NCBI GenBank assembly: GCA_944384505.1
Contig: CALWTQ010000026.1
Coordinates: 1 to 44,696 of the forward strand
Source of the DNA: an uncultured Mediterraneibacter sp.
Lineage (GTDB): Bacteria; Bacillota; Clostridia; Lachnospirales; Lachnospiraceae
DNA length: 44,696 bases
Reading direction: 5' to 3'
Positions 33,419-41,956 of the stretch are shown piece by piece. The notes beneath the pieces were generated by a model. That model searched no databases, was not told where the DNA came from, and worked only from the letters and a program-made list of their open reading frames with translations. A program made the position numbers and the translations under genes. How positions within the stretch are numbered: the first letter of the stretch is position 1; each line of letters starts with the position of its first letter.

Positions 33419-33832
33419 ATGGCATATACATATTCGCAGCTGAAAATCGGCGACAGCCAGAGCTTTTCAAAGACAGTGACGGATGGGGATATCCTTCTGT
33501 TCGCCGCTGTGTCCGGTGATATGAATCAGATCCATATTAACGATGAGTACGCGAAAAGCACTTTTTTTGGCAGAAGGATAGCGCACGGCGCATTGACCGC
33601 AGCGTTTATACCTGCGGCGCTGACATTGGCGTTTCCGGGCTCTGTATACATTTCCCAGTATGTGGAATTCAAGGCGCCGGTTTACATAGGGGACACGATT
33701 ACCTCGGTTGTCACCTGTAAGGAGAAAAGGGAGAAGCGGGTCGTTGTCATGGAGACAAAGTGCTACAACCAGAAAGGCGAGTGTGTGCTCGATGGTGAGG
33801 CAGTGACGAAATTGGCGAAAGAAGAGGCCTGA
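33419..33832 (+). CDS. MaoC-family (R)-specific enoyl-CoA hydratase
   Basis: A 137-residue hot-dog fold protein with the hydratase-2 motif AVSGDMNQIHINDEYAKSTFFGRRIAHG; D34 and H39 are the expected catalytic pair. It interconverts trans-2-enoyl-CoA and (R)-3-hydroxyacyl-CoA. GGGGGTGG precedes the ATG. It lies between the CoA-transferase and the ligase with gaps of only 18 and 24 nt. Confidence 0.9.
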   Translation: MAYTYSQLKIGDSQSFSKTVTDGDILLFAAVSGDMNQIHINDEYAKSTFFGRRIAHGALTAAFIPAALTLAFPGSVYISQYVEFKAPVYIGDTITSVVTCKEKREKRVVVMETKCYNQKGECVLDGEAVTKLAKEEA

Positions 33833-33856
33833 CATGCCGGGGCGCGGAGGTTTTAT

Positions 33857-35524
33857 ATGAGCGAGAAGTATAAAAATCTTTATCTGGAACAGATGGCGGA
33901 CGATACTGTGGACAGACTATGGCACATGTCCGTCGGCACAGCCCTTGACATGCAGGCAGAGAGACTGGGAGACAGGCTGTGCATTACGGATGCGGGAACC
34001 GGCGAAACCTGTACATACAGAGAACTTTCAGAACTCACAGACCGGATGGCGGCAAACCTTGCCGCCATCGGGATCAGGAGAGGCGACCGGGTGGGCGTCT
34101 ATGCGCTCAACAGCGTGAAGTGGGTGAGCCTGATGTTCGCCCTGGGCAAGCTGGGCGCGGGACTGGTGGCGCTCAATACAGGCTTCAAGAGTATGGAGCT
34201 GAAAAATGCGCTGATGTACGGCAGTGTGAGGATGCTTATCTTTGACGACGGGACAGAACACAACCCGTTTCCGGAAATTGTAGACTCACTGGACCGGGAA
34301 GAGCTTGAAGACCTCGAGATCCTGATGTATATGGGGACAAGAGAGGACGTCCTGGACAGAGAGGAGATTCTTCCATTTGAAAGGCTTACAAAAGAGCCGG
34401 AGGAAAGGATCCTGTCCAGAATCAGCCGGAGAAAGTTCGAAATAGAAGCTCATGAAACGGCCTGCATTATTTTTACTTCCGGCTCTACAGCGGCTCCAAA
34501 AGGAGTGGAGCTGACTCACCTTGGGATTCTGAACGTGGGAAAGACGACCGGTTATAAGAAAGGGCTGGATCAGAACGACCTGGAGTGCATTCCTGTTCCT
34601 CTGTTCCACTGTTTCGGTATGATACTCGGGGTGCTGTCCTGCATCGGGCGGGGCGCGGGAATGGTGATGATCGACCGGTTCAGCGAGATCAAGGTGCTGG
34701 AAGCAGTACAGAAATACCGCTGTACCTCTCTGCTTGGCGTTGCCACAATGTTTTCGCGCATGATCTATCATCCCGAATTTGAAAAATATGACATGAGCAG
34801 CCTCCGGACCGGAATTGTGGGCGGAGCAGCCTGTGCCACAGAGCTGGCGTACGACATTTTAAATAAGATGCACATGCGGGACGTAACATTTGGCTGCGGC
34901 CTGACCGAGGACTGCGGGCTTGCGGTGATGGCGGATCATACGATTCCATTTGAGTACAGGATTGGGATCGTCGGCACAGATATGCCCCATGTAGAAAACA
35001 GGCTGGTGGACATAAACACCGGAGAAGAGGCCGGTTATGAGACTGTGGGAGAGATGTACACCCGCGGTTACAATGTGATGAAAGGCTACTGCGGCAAGCC
35101 GGATCTGACGCGCCAGGTGCTGGACGATGACGGATGGCTCAGAACAGGGGATTTGTACATCAGGCACCGGGATGGCAATTATAAGATGGTGGGAAGGTGC
35201 AAGGAGATGATTATCCGGGGCGGGGAGAATATCTACCCTTCGGAGATCGAGAATGTCCTGACCATGCATCCTGCGGTGCAGTGCGCCGCTGTGGTCGGCG
35301 TGCCGGACAGGAAATATGGAGAGAGCGTGGCCGCCTTTGTGGTAGTTAAGAACGGGAAGAAGGCAGAAGAGAAAGAGCTGATTGAACATGTGAGGAGCAG
35401 AATCGCCTCCTACAAGAAACCGCAGTATGTTTTTCAGCTTGACCAGATGCCAATGACGGAGAATCAGAAGATTAATAAAGTCCGGCTCAGAAAAATGGCG
35501 GAAGAGCTGACCGCCGGATTATAG
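33857..35524 (+). CDS. Acyl-CoA synthetase (AMP-forming ligase)
   Basis: This 555-residue member of the ANL adenylating superfamily carries the P-loop-like FTSGSTAAPKGVELTH, YTRGYNVMKGYCGKPDLT, DGWLRTGDLYIRHRDGNYKMVGR and GGENIYPSEIE, and ends with the catalytic-Lys region MTENQKINKVRLRKM. It turns an acid, ATP and CoA into acyl-CoA, AMP and pyrophosphate. GGAGG lies 7 nt before the ATG. Which acid it takes cannot be read; the medium- and long-chain subgroup is the nearest look. Confidence 0.92.
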   Translation: MSEKYKNLYLEQMADDTVDRLWHMSVGTALDMQAERLGDRLCITDAGTGETCTYRELSELTDRMAANLAAIGIRRGDRVGVYALNSVKWVSLMFALGKLGAGLVALNTGFKSMELKNALMYGSVRMLIFDDGTEHNPFPEIVDSLDREELEDLEILMYMGTREDVLDREEILPFERLTKEPEERILSRISRRKFEIEAHETACIIFTSGSTAAPKGVELTHLGILNVGKTTGYKKGLDQNDLECIPVPLFHCFGMILGVLSCIGRGAGMVMIDRFSEIKVLEAVQKYRCTSLLGVATMFSRMIYHPEFEKYDMSSLRTGIVGGAACATELAYDILNKMHMRDVTFGCGLTEDCGLAVMADHTIPFEYRIGIVGTDMPHVENRLVDINTGEEAGYETVGEMYTRGYNVMKGYCGKPDLTRQVLDDDGWLRTGDLYIRHRDGNYKMVGRCKEMIIRGGENIYPSEIENVLTMHPAVQCAAVVGVPDRKYGESVAAFVVVKNGKKAEEKELIEHVRSRIASYKKPQYVFQLDQMPMTENQKINKVRLRKMAEELTAGL

Positions 35525-35530
35525 AAGACA

Positions 35531-35566
35531 CCGGATCCGGGTATGAGAATGGCGCACCCGGACCGG
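35531..35566 (+). other. Intercistronic hairpin after the ligase gene
   Basis: TCCGGGT (35536-35542) pairs with ACCCGGA (35556-35562), extended by CCGG/CCGG (35531-35534 with 35563-35566) around a one-base bulge. No T-run follows. Confidence 0.55.
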
Positions 35567-35589
35567 AAGAACTGGAAGGAGGAAGAAAG

Positions 35590-36354
35590 ATGGAGTTTTG
35601 TAAATTTGAGATAGTAGATGGGGAGATTGCGGTTATAACATTCTGCAGGCCGCCGGCAAACGCTTTGAATATCGCGTCAAAGGATGAACTGGCGGAACTG
35701 TTCAAATCTGTCAACGCGAGAGAGGACATATCCTGTGTGATCCTTAAGTCGGAGGGGAAAGGGTTTATGTCCGGCAGCGATGTAAAAGAATTCAGCGCCC
35801 TCACCCATGAGACGCTGGACGAGGTGCAGGCGGCGGACAAGAGACTGTTCAAAGCGCTTGGAGAGTGCAAAGTGCCCACCATCGCTGCGGTTCACGGGTA
35901 TTGTCTGGCACTGGGACTGGTGGTGGCGTCAAGCTGCGATCTCCTAGTAGCCTCAGACGACGCGTTTTTCGGTACGCCGGAGATCAAGGTGGGAATTACG
36001 GGAGGCGCTTCAGAGGTCTGCCAGATCGTCCCGGAAAAGCTGGCCAGATACATGGCTTTCACGGGCAATTACCTGAGCGCGGAGGATCTGTATCCGTATG
36101 GCGGTATCTTCAAAGTTGTAAAGAAGGACGCCCTCTACGAAACAGCCCTCTCTCTTGCCCACGAAATTACTGCGAACTACTACAAAGCAGTACAGTACGT
36201 CAAGGAAGGCATGTCTCAGACAAATGATTTCCATGCCCTGGACAAATATACAATTGAATGTAAGTACGGGCACCTTCTTCTCGATGATCCGAACAGAGAC
36301 GAACTGCTCCGTGCGTTCAGTGAAAAGCGGAAACCGGTATTTAACAGAAAATAG
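35590..36354 (+). CDS. Enoyl-CoA hydratase/isomerase (crotonase family)
   Basis: The 254-residue protein has the crotonase fold: FCRPPANALNIASKDELAELF, the oxyanion-hole segments GFMSGSDVKEF and HGYCLALGLVVASSCDLLVA, and GTPEIKVGI with one of the two usual glutamates. The second Glu is not obvious, because the following segment reads TGGASEV rather than PGAGGTQ. It may therefore be an isomerase, hydrolase or lyase of the family rather than a plain hydratase, which would explain why a MaoC hydratase is also present. GGAGGAAGA precedes the ATG. Confidence 0.85.
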   Translation: MEFCKFEIVDGEIAVITFCRPPANALNIASKDELAELFKSVNAREDISCVILKSEGKGFMSGSDVKEFSALTHETLDEVQAADKRLFKALGECKVPTIAAVHGYCLALGLVVASSCDLLVASDDAFFGTPEIKVGITGGASEVCQIVPEKLARYMAFTGNYLSAEDLYPYGGIFKVVKKDALYETALSLAHEITANYYKAVQYVKEGMSQTNDFHALDKYTIECKYGHLLLDDPNRDELLRAFSEKRKPVFNRK

Positions 36355-36397
36355 GATGAATCTGGAGATTCAGACTTTAATCAGAAGGTTTTGCAGC

Positions 36398-36417
36398 AGC
36401 CCCGGCATCCCGGGGCT
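36398..36417 (+). other. GC-rich intercistronic hairpin before the dehydrogenase gene
   Basis: AGCCCCGG and CCGGGGCT form a perfect 8-bp stem with a 4-nt loop in the 113-bp gap between the crotonase and acyl-CoA dehydrogenase genes. No T-run follows. It may set relative amounts of the upstream enzymes and the dehydrogenase-Etf module. Confidence 0.6.
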
Positions 36418-36467
36418 GAACACATGTTTGTGATTAATTTAACAAATCGAATCAGGAGGACAGGCAG

Positions 36468-37604
36468 ATGAAATTTACCGAACAGCATGAGCTGATCAGA
36501 AAACTTGCAAGAGATTTTGCGGAAAAAGAGCTGACGAATGATGTTCTCGACACAATGGAAGAGACCCATGTTTTTCCGCAGGAAATCCGCCGGAAAATGG
36601 CGAAGGCAGGATTTTTCGGAATTAAGATTCCGAGAGAACTGGGAGGAGCGGGGGCGGATAATCTCTCCTATGTCATTGTGATGGAAGAGATTGCAAAAAA
36701 GAGTGCGTCAGCCAGCATTTATGTGTCAAATCCCAATTCTCTCTCAGGCGGACCGCTCCTTCTCTCGGGAACAGAAGCGCAGATTGGAAAATATTTAAAG
36801 CCGATTATCACAGGGGAGAAGATTATGGCATTCTGCATGACAGAACCGGGCGCCGGCTCTGACGCGGGCAGCATGGCGACTACAGCGGTGGAGGATGGGG
36901 ACTCTTATGTATTGAATGGAAGGAAGTCATTTATCACCATGGCGCCTATCGCGGATATCGCTGTTATCTATGCCAAGACAGCTCCGGAAAAGAAGAGCCG
37001 CGGCATCTCCGCCTTTATCGTGGAGCTGGATTCTCCGGGAGTCTCCAGGGGAAAGCCGGAGGAAAAGATGGGGCTTGTGGGATTCCCTATCGGCGATATC
37101 ATTCTTGAAAACGTGCGGGTGCCGAAAGAGAATCTGCTGGGCGAGCTCAACCGCGGCTTCTCAAACGCCATGAAAACGCTGGAAGTAGGGCGTATGGGCG
37201 TGGCGGCCCAGTCCGTGGGAGTCGCTCAGGCGGCCCTGGACGAGTCTATAAAATACGCGAAGGAGAGGAAACAGTTCGGGAAAAGAATCGCAGATTTCCA
37301 GGCCATCAGTTTTACCCTCGCGGACATGGCGGCTAAAGTGGAGGCGGCAAGAGGGCTTGTGTACGAGACGGCCCGTCTCAAGGACGAAGGGAAATCAATT
37401 ACAAAGGCCGCATCCATCGCAAAATACTTCGCCTCGGAGATGTGCAACGAAGTGTGCGCCAAAGCGCTTCAGATTCACGGCGGGTACGGATACATCAAAG
37501 ATTACAAGATTGAGCGCTTCTACAGAGACTGCCGCGTGTTTACGATTTACGAGGGAACCTCGCAGGTACAGCAGATGATAATCGCGGGGCAGCTTTTAAA
37601 GTAA
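36468..37604 (+). CDS. Acyl-CoA dehydrogenase
   Basis: A 378-residue FAD enzyme of the usual length. Visible are AFCMTEPGAGSDAGSMATTA and SFITMAPIADIAVIYAKT (FAD contacts), the KERKQFGKRIADFQAI helix, QIHGGYGYIKDYKIERFYRD and the catalytic Glu at about residue 362 in IYEGTSQVQQ. With the following EtfB and ferredoxin-EtfA genes it should form an electron-bifurcating complex like butyryl-CoA or caffeyl-CoA dehydrogenase, reducing an enoyl-CoA with NADH while also reducing ferredoxin. AGGAGGACA precedes the ATG. Confidence 0.93.
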   Translation: MKFTEQHELIRKLARDFAEKELTNDVLDTMEETHVFPQEIRRKMAKAGFFGIKIPRELGGAGADNLSYVIVMEEIAKKSASASIYVSNPNSLSGGPLLLSGTEAQIGKYLKPIITGEKIMAFCMTEPGAGSDAGSMATTAVEDGDSYVLNGRKSFITMAPIADIAVIYAKTAPEKKSRGISAFIVELDSPGVSRGKPEEKMGLVGFPIGDIILENVRVPKENLLGELNRGFSNAMKTLEVGRMGVAAQSVGVAQAALDESIKYAKERKQFGKRIADFQAISFTLADMAAKVEAARGLVYETARLKDEGKSITKAASIAKYFASEMCNEVCAKALQIHGGYGYIKDYKIERFYRDCRVFTIYEGTSQVQQMIIAGQLLK

Positions 37605-37621
37605 TGGGAGGAACTTAGGCT

Positions 37622-38407
37622 ATGAAGATATTAGTGTGTGTAAAACAGGTGCCTGATACAAATGAAGTCAGGATAGACCCGGTAAAAGGGACTCTGATCC
37701 GGGAAGGGGTGCCCAGCATCCTTAATCCGGATGACGCCAACGCTCTGGAGGCGGCGCTTCGGATCAAAGATAAGGATCCGGGGACAACAGTGGCAGTGAT
37801 ATCCATGGGGCCGCCCCAGGCATCTTATATGCTCAGGGAATGTCTGGCCATGGGCGCGGACGAGGCCTATCTTTTAAGCGACCGTGAGTTCGGAGGAGCG
37901 GACACATGTGCGACTTCCACGACACTTGCGGCGGGAATCAGGAAAGTTGGAGATGTGGATCTTGTCTTTGCAGGCCGGCAGGCCATCGATGGAGACACGG
38001 CGCAGGTGGGACCCCAGCTGGCGCAGAGGCTCGGCCTCCCGGTTGTCACTTATGTCCAGGATATCCGTCTGGAAGACGGGAAGGCTGTTGTGCAGAGACA
38101 GATGGAAGACGGATATGAGGTTGTGGAGGTGAAAACTCCCTGCCTTCTGACCGCCGTCAAGGAGCTTAATGAGCCCAGGTATATGACAGTCTTCCGCATT
38201 GTTGACACCGCAAACCAGGAGATTGTGGTGTGGAACCATGAGGATGTAGGGCTTGACCCGCAGGAATGCGGACTGAGCGCTTCCCCGACCCAGGTATTCC
38301 GCTCCTTTACGCCGGAACCGAAAGGCAAAGGTGAGATGTTAAGCGGAACAGTTACGGAGATGGCAGCGGCGCTCGTGGGACGTTTCCGGGAAAAACACTT
38401 AATCTAG
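37622..38407 (+). CDS. etfB: Electron transfer flavoprotein beta subunit
   Basis: The 261-residue protein begins KILVCVKQVPDTNEVRIDPVKGTLIREGVPSILNPDDANALEAAL, the standard EtfB opening, and later has FAGRQAIDGDTAQVGPQLAQRLGLPVVTYV and LLTAVKELNEPRYM. It pairs with the next gene. The gap to the dehydrogenase is 17 nt with GGGAGG, so the three genes are co-transcribed. Confidence 0.95.
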   Translation: MKILVCVKQVPDTNEVRIDPVKGTLIREGVPSILNPDDANALEAALRIKDKDPGTTVAVISMGPPQASYMLRECLAMGADEAYLLSDREFGGADTCATSTTLAAGIRKVGDVDLVFAGRQAIDGDTAQVGPQLAQRLGLPVVTYVQDIRLEDGKAVVQRQMEDGYEVVEVKTPCLLTAVKELNEPRYMTVFRIVDTANQEIVVWNHEDVGLDPQECGLSASPTQVFRSFTPEPKGKGEMLSGTVTEMAAALVGRFREKHLI

Positions 38408-38425
38408 ACAGGAGGAACAGATATC

Positions 38426-39616
38426 ATGGCAGTTAGAGTGATCAAAGAAAAGTGCGCGGGCTGTACGAAATGTGTGAGAAACTGCCCGTTTGACGCCATA
38501 TCCATGGAGGGCAGGCTTGCGGTGATCGGCCAGGCCTGTACCGAGTGCGGAGCCTGCGTGGATGTGTGCCCGTTCGGTGCGATCGAGAAGACCGCGGAGG
38601 AGAAAAAGACGGCGGATATCAGCGCATACAGCGGCGTATGGGTATTTGCGGAACAGAGAGAAAACAGGATTATGCCGGTGGTTCTGGAACTCCTGGGCGA
38701 GGGAAGAAAACTGGCCGACGAGATCGGGACAGAGCTGTGCGCCGTGCTCTGCGGGGATCATGTAGAAAAGCTGGCGGAGGAACTGGCTGCTTACGGTGCA
38801 GATAAGGTTTATCTCGCCGACCATAAGGAACTGTCTGTATACCGGACGGACGCGTACACAAAAGTAATCGGTGAGGCGATCGAAAAATATAAGCCTGAGA
38901 TTGTGCTGCTGGGCGCGACCCATATCGGGCGGGATCTTGGACCCTGCCTTGCGGTGAACTGCGGGACAGGACTCACGGCGGACTGTACCGGGCTTGAGAT
39001 CGATCCGGAGGATGGAAAACTGAAACAGACCCGTCCCGCGTTCGGAGGCAATCTCATGGCCACAATCATATGCCCGGATCACAGGCCCCAGATGTCCACG
39101 GTACGCCCCGGCGTGATGCAGAAGGCAGAGCGGGACGACTCCAGAAAGGCGGAAGTCGTGAAGCTGGATGTGCATTTTGAGGATGGGGATATTCGGACAA
39201 AGGTGCTTGACATCGTAAAGAAAACAGGGGAGATGGTATCTCTTACAGACGCTGAGGTGATCGTATCCGGAGGCATGGGGCTTGGGAACGCGGACGGTTT
39301 CCAATTGCTGAAGAAGCTTGCGGACCGTCTTGGCGGTACGATCGCCTCATCAAGAGCCGCAGTGGACGCGGGATGGATTGACCATTCCTATCAGGTGGGG
39401 CAGACCGGGACAACGGTAAAACCAAAGATTTATTTCGCCTGCGGTATATCCGGGGCTATCCAGCATCTGGCAGGGATGCAGAATTCAGACTATATTGTTG
39501 CAATTAATAAGAATGAATCCGCCCCGATCTTTGAGGTGGCTGATTATGGGATCGTGGGGGATCTCTATCAGGTGATTCCGGCAATCCTTGAGGAACTGGA
39601 CAAATCGGCAGGCTGA
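38426..39616 (+). CDS. etfA: EtfA with N-terminal 2[4Fe-4S] ferredoxin domain
   Basis: Of 396 residues, the first about 60 form a two-cluster ferredoxin ([15 protein letters not shown] and [15 protein letters not shown], each with four Cys). The rest is EtfA, with [23 protein letters not shown] and the FAD-binding [27 protein letters not shown]. This fusion is known from CarE of the Acetobacterium caffeyl-CoA reductase and other bifurcating Etfs, where the extra clusters carry electrons to ferredoxin. Together with the neighbours it points to energy conservation by bifurcation rather than simple fatty-acid breakdown. Confidence 0.94.
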   Translation: MAVRVIKEKCAGCTKCVRNCPFDAISMEGRLAVIGQACTECGACVDVCPFGAIEKTAEEKKTADISAYSGVWVFAEQRENRIMPVVLELLGEGRKLADEIGTELCAVLCGDHVEKLAEELAAYGADKVYLADHKELSVYRTDAYTKVIGEAIEKYKPEIVLLGATHIGRDLGPCLAVNCGTGLTADCTGLEIDPEDGKLKQTRPAFGGNLMATIICPDHRPQMSTVRPGVMQKAERDDSRKAEVVKLDVHFEDGDIRTKVLDIVKKTGEMVSLTDAEVIVSGGMGLGNADGFQLLKKLADRLGGTIASSRAAVDAGWIDHSYQVGQTGTTVKPKIYFACGISGAIQHLAGMQNSDYIVAINKNESAPIFEVADYGIVGDLYQVIPAILEELDKSAG

Positions 39617-39630
39617 CTGGTAAAAAAGAG

Positions 39631-39654
39631 CCGGGACGCCAAATGGCGTCCCGG
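39631..39654 (-). terminator. Strong hairpin after etfA, terminator-like on the minus strand
   Basis: CCGGGACGCC (39631-39640) and GGCGTCCCGG (39645-39654) form a 10-bp perfect stem with an AAAT loop. The T-run is on the minus strand (six A upstream on plus), so on the plus strand it is at most a pause or processing site before the thioesterase gene. Confidence 0.5.
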
Positions 39655-39683
39655 TCTGAGAGACGGAAGGAGAGAATAACAGA

Positions 39684-40166
39684 ATGAATAGTATAAGGAA
39701 AACCAAATATGTATCTGATTCTCTTACAGAGCAAGTACATGTGATACGTTCTCTGCAGATTAACAGTTACGGCCGTCTCTTCGGCGGACAGCTCATGCAG
39801 TGGATCGATGAGACGGCCGGTGTTGTCAGCAGACGCCACTTTGGCGGCGATGTGACAACGGCCGCGATTGATACACTGAACTTTAAGGCGCCGGCCTATC
39901 TCAATGACATGCTTGTGGTCATAGGCAGGATCACTTATGTGGGGCGGACATCCATGGAAGTCCGGGTTGATACTTATGTGGAGGAGCTGGATGGTACCCG
40001 GAAGAGCATTAACAGGGCCTATCTCGTCATGGTAGCCGTGGATGGAGATGGAAACCCTATGGAAGTGCCGGGAATCGAGCTGAAAAGCGTCTCGGAGAAG
40101 GCAGAATGGGAAAATGGAAAGAAGCGGTATGAACTCAGGAAGAAAAGAAGACAGGAAGGATTCTGA
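39684..40166 (+). CDS. Acyl-CoA thioesterase (hot-dog, YciA/BACH type)
   Basis: A 160-residue single hot-dog protein with the family's LFGGQLMQWIDETAGVVSRRHFGGDVTTAAIDTLNFKAPAYLNDMLVVIGRI. It frees the acid from acyl-CoA, releasing CoA. GGAAGGAGAG lies before the ATG, and it is the last gene of the operon; a long hairpin terminator follows 86 nt after its stop. Confidence 0.88.
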   Translation: MNSIRKTKYVSDSLTEQVHVIRSLQINSYGRLFGGQLMQWIDETAGVVSRRHFGGDVTTAAIDTLNFKAPAYLNDMLVVIGRITYVGRTSMEVRVDTYVEELDGTRKSINRAYLVMVAVDGDGNPMEVPGIELKSVSEKAEWENGKKRYELRKKRRQEGF

Positions 40167-40252
40167 CGGGGCGCTGTCTGCCCTTGCTTTTCCAAACTGC
40201 CCTTATTACTGCGGGCAGCGGGCCAAATGGATATGAGGACATATCTCTCAAA

Positions 40253-40311
40253 AGTAAAAAAGAAAGACATAAGAGCCATTCAGGTGAGCTCCTGTGTCTT
40301 TCTTTTTTACT
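40253..40311. terminator. Bidirectional terminator between the acyl-CoA operon and uxuB
   Basis: Bases 40253-40269 (AGTAAAAAAGAAAGACA) are fully complementary to 40295-40311, a 17-bp stem with A- and T-runs on either side. It ends the plus-strand operon and the converging uxuAB transcript. Confidence 0.85.
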
Positions 40312-40337
40312 TATGTGCGATTATGGGCAGGCTGCAA

Positions 40338-41954
40338 TTACGGCTGCACGTATTTCTCCAGTGTAGCTCTTACAGCCCCCGGCCCTGCGATCATCTGTGT
40401 GAAGTAATCGCATACGAGCGGAGCCAGCCCTGCATCGAACAGGTTCACGCCGAAGATTGCCTCGTTTTCGAGGATCGGTTTTAATACTTCCTCAGCGTTG
40501 ATCTGATCGCCCAGTTTGATGGAGGCAACATACGGGCATACTGTGTCGAGCAGCGGATCCGGGCTCAACTCGAATTTCTCGCCGTTGTCGTCGACTGCCA
40601 TGAGGTACCGCATCCATCCGGCGAATACCATCGGGATATATTTTAAGTCAGATACGTTCAGATCATCAGACTTCATGTAAGCTTTGATTGTCTCGCCGAA
40701 GCGGATTGCCAGCTTCTGTGAAGTATCTGTTGCAATACGCTGCGGAGTATCCGGCATGAACGGATTCGGAACTCTGACGTTTAATACTGTGTCGATGAAC
40801 TCTTTCGGATCCAGGATGCCCGGGTTTACAACAACCGGAAGCCCTTCTTTGTATCCGATGATCTCAACCAGCTTTTTCAGCACAGGATCGCTCATCTCTT
40901 TGGAGATCAGGTCATATCCAAGCAGGCATCCGAAAACGGCCAGTGTGGTGTGCAGCGGATTTAAGCAGGTGCAGACCTTCATTTTCTCGACTTTATCTAC
41001 AGTCTCGCGGTCTGTGAAGATCAGGCCGCCTTTTTCCAGGGCCGGACGTCCGTTGGGGAAGCTGTCCTCAATTACAAGGTATTCACATTCCTCAGCGTTT
41101 ACGAACGGAGCCACGTATGTATTCTTTGAAGTGATCACCGGATCGAGTCCCTCGATGCCGTCTTTTTTCAGAATATCCTCAACAGAAGCATTCGGGCGCG
41201 GAGTGATCTTATCAATCATAGTCCACGGGAAAGATACCTTTGCCGGATCTGTTACGTAAGCATAGAATCCTTCCTTAGCAGTGCCGTCGTCCTCCCATGC
41301 CTTCGCGAATGCGGTGATCGCTGCATAGAGCTTATCGCCGTTGTGGGAGCAGTTGTCCATGCTGACCATGGCGATCGGAGTGCCGCCCGCAGTATATCTT
41401 GTATACAGAAGAGAGGCAACCTTTCCGATATAGCTGTCCGGTTTCTCCGGGCCGGCTTCCATGTCTGCTGTGACAGCCGGAAGCTGGGCGCCTTTTCCGT
41501 CAGTTAAGCTGTATCCCTTCTCTGTGATTGTGAATGTCACCATCTGCAGTGAATCGTTGGAGAAGATCTCTTTGAGGCGGCTGTACTGCGCCTCGTTGGC
41601 AGAATCCAGTACAAGAGATTCCACAACGCTTCCTACAACTGTCTTCTCAATATTTCCGTCAGCTTTAAGTGTTACAAGGATCGTATAATCATCGTGTGGA
41701 TGATTCATTTTCTCGACGATCTCATAGTCATATCCTTCCGCTGCGATCAGACCGCGGTCCAGGTCTCCGTTGTTGAGAAGATTCTGTACGACATTTGCCT
41801 GGAATGCGCGGAAGATATTTCCTGCTCCAAAGTGGATCCAGAAAGGAGCTTTCTTTGTAGCCTCTGTTACTTTTTCGCGGTCAAACTGCGGCAGACGATA
41901 ACCTGCAGCTTCCCATTTTTCCCGGTCTTTGAGTCCTGCTTCATTTAAAATCAT
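40338..41954 (-). CDS. uxuB: Fructuronate reductase (mannitol dehydrogenase family)
   Basis: The 538-residue protein belongs to the long-chain polyol dehydrogenases. It has FWIHFGAGNIFRAFQ (nucleotide binding), MVSMDNCSHNGDKL, FPWTMIDKITPRPNA (with the catalytic Lys) and CLNPLHTTLAVFGCLLGY. Next to uxuA, the natural role is NADH-linked interconversion of D-fructuronate and D-mannonate. AGGGAAATA precedes the ATG. It lies 2 nt downstream of uxuA in the same minus-strand operon. Confidence 0.88.
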   Translation of the reverse strand: MILNEAGLKDREKWEAAGYRLPQFDREKVTEATKKAPFWIHFGAGNIFRAFQANVVQNLLNNGDLDRGLIAAEGYDYEIVEKMNHPHDDYTILVTLKADGNIEKTVVGSVVESLVLDSANEAQYSRLKEIFSNDSLQMVTFTITEKGYSLTDGKGAQLPAVTADMEAGPEKPDSYIGKVASLLYTRYTAGGTPIAMVSMDNCSHNGDKLYAAITAFAKAWEDDGTAKEGFYAYVTDPAKVSFPWTMIDKITPRPNASVEDILKKDGIEGLDPVITSKNTYVAPFVNAEECEYLVIEDSFPNGRPALEKGGLIFTDRETVDKVEKMKVCTCLNPLHTTLAVFGCLLGYDLISKEMSDPVLKKLVEIIGYKEGLPVVVNPGILDPKEFIDTVLNVRVPNPFMPDTPQRIATDTSQKLAIRFGETIKAYMKSDDLNVSDLKYIPMVFAGWMRYLMAVDDNGEKFELSPDPLLDTVCPYVASIKLGDQINAEEVLKPILENEAIFGVNLFDAGLAPLVCDYFTQMIAGPGAVRATLEKYVQP

Positions 41955-41956
41955 GA

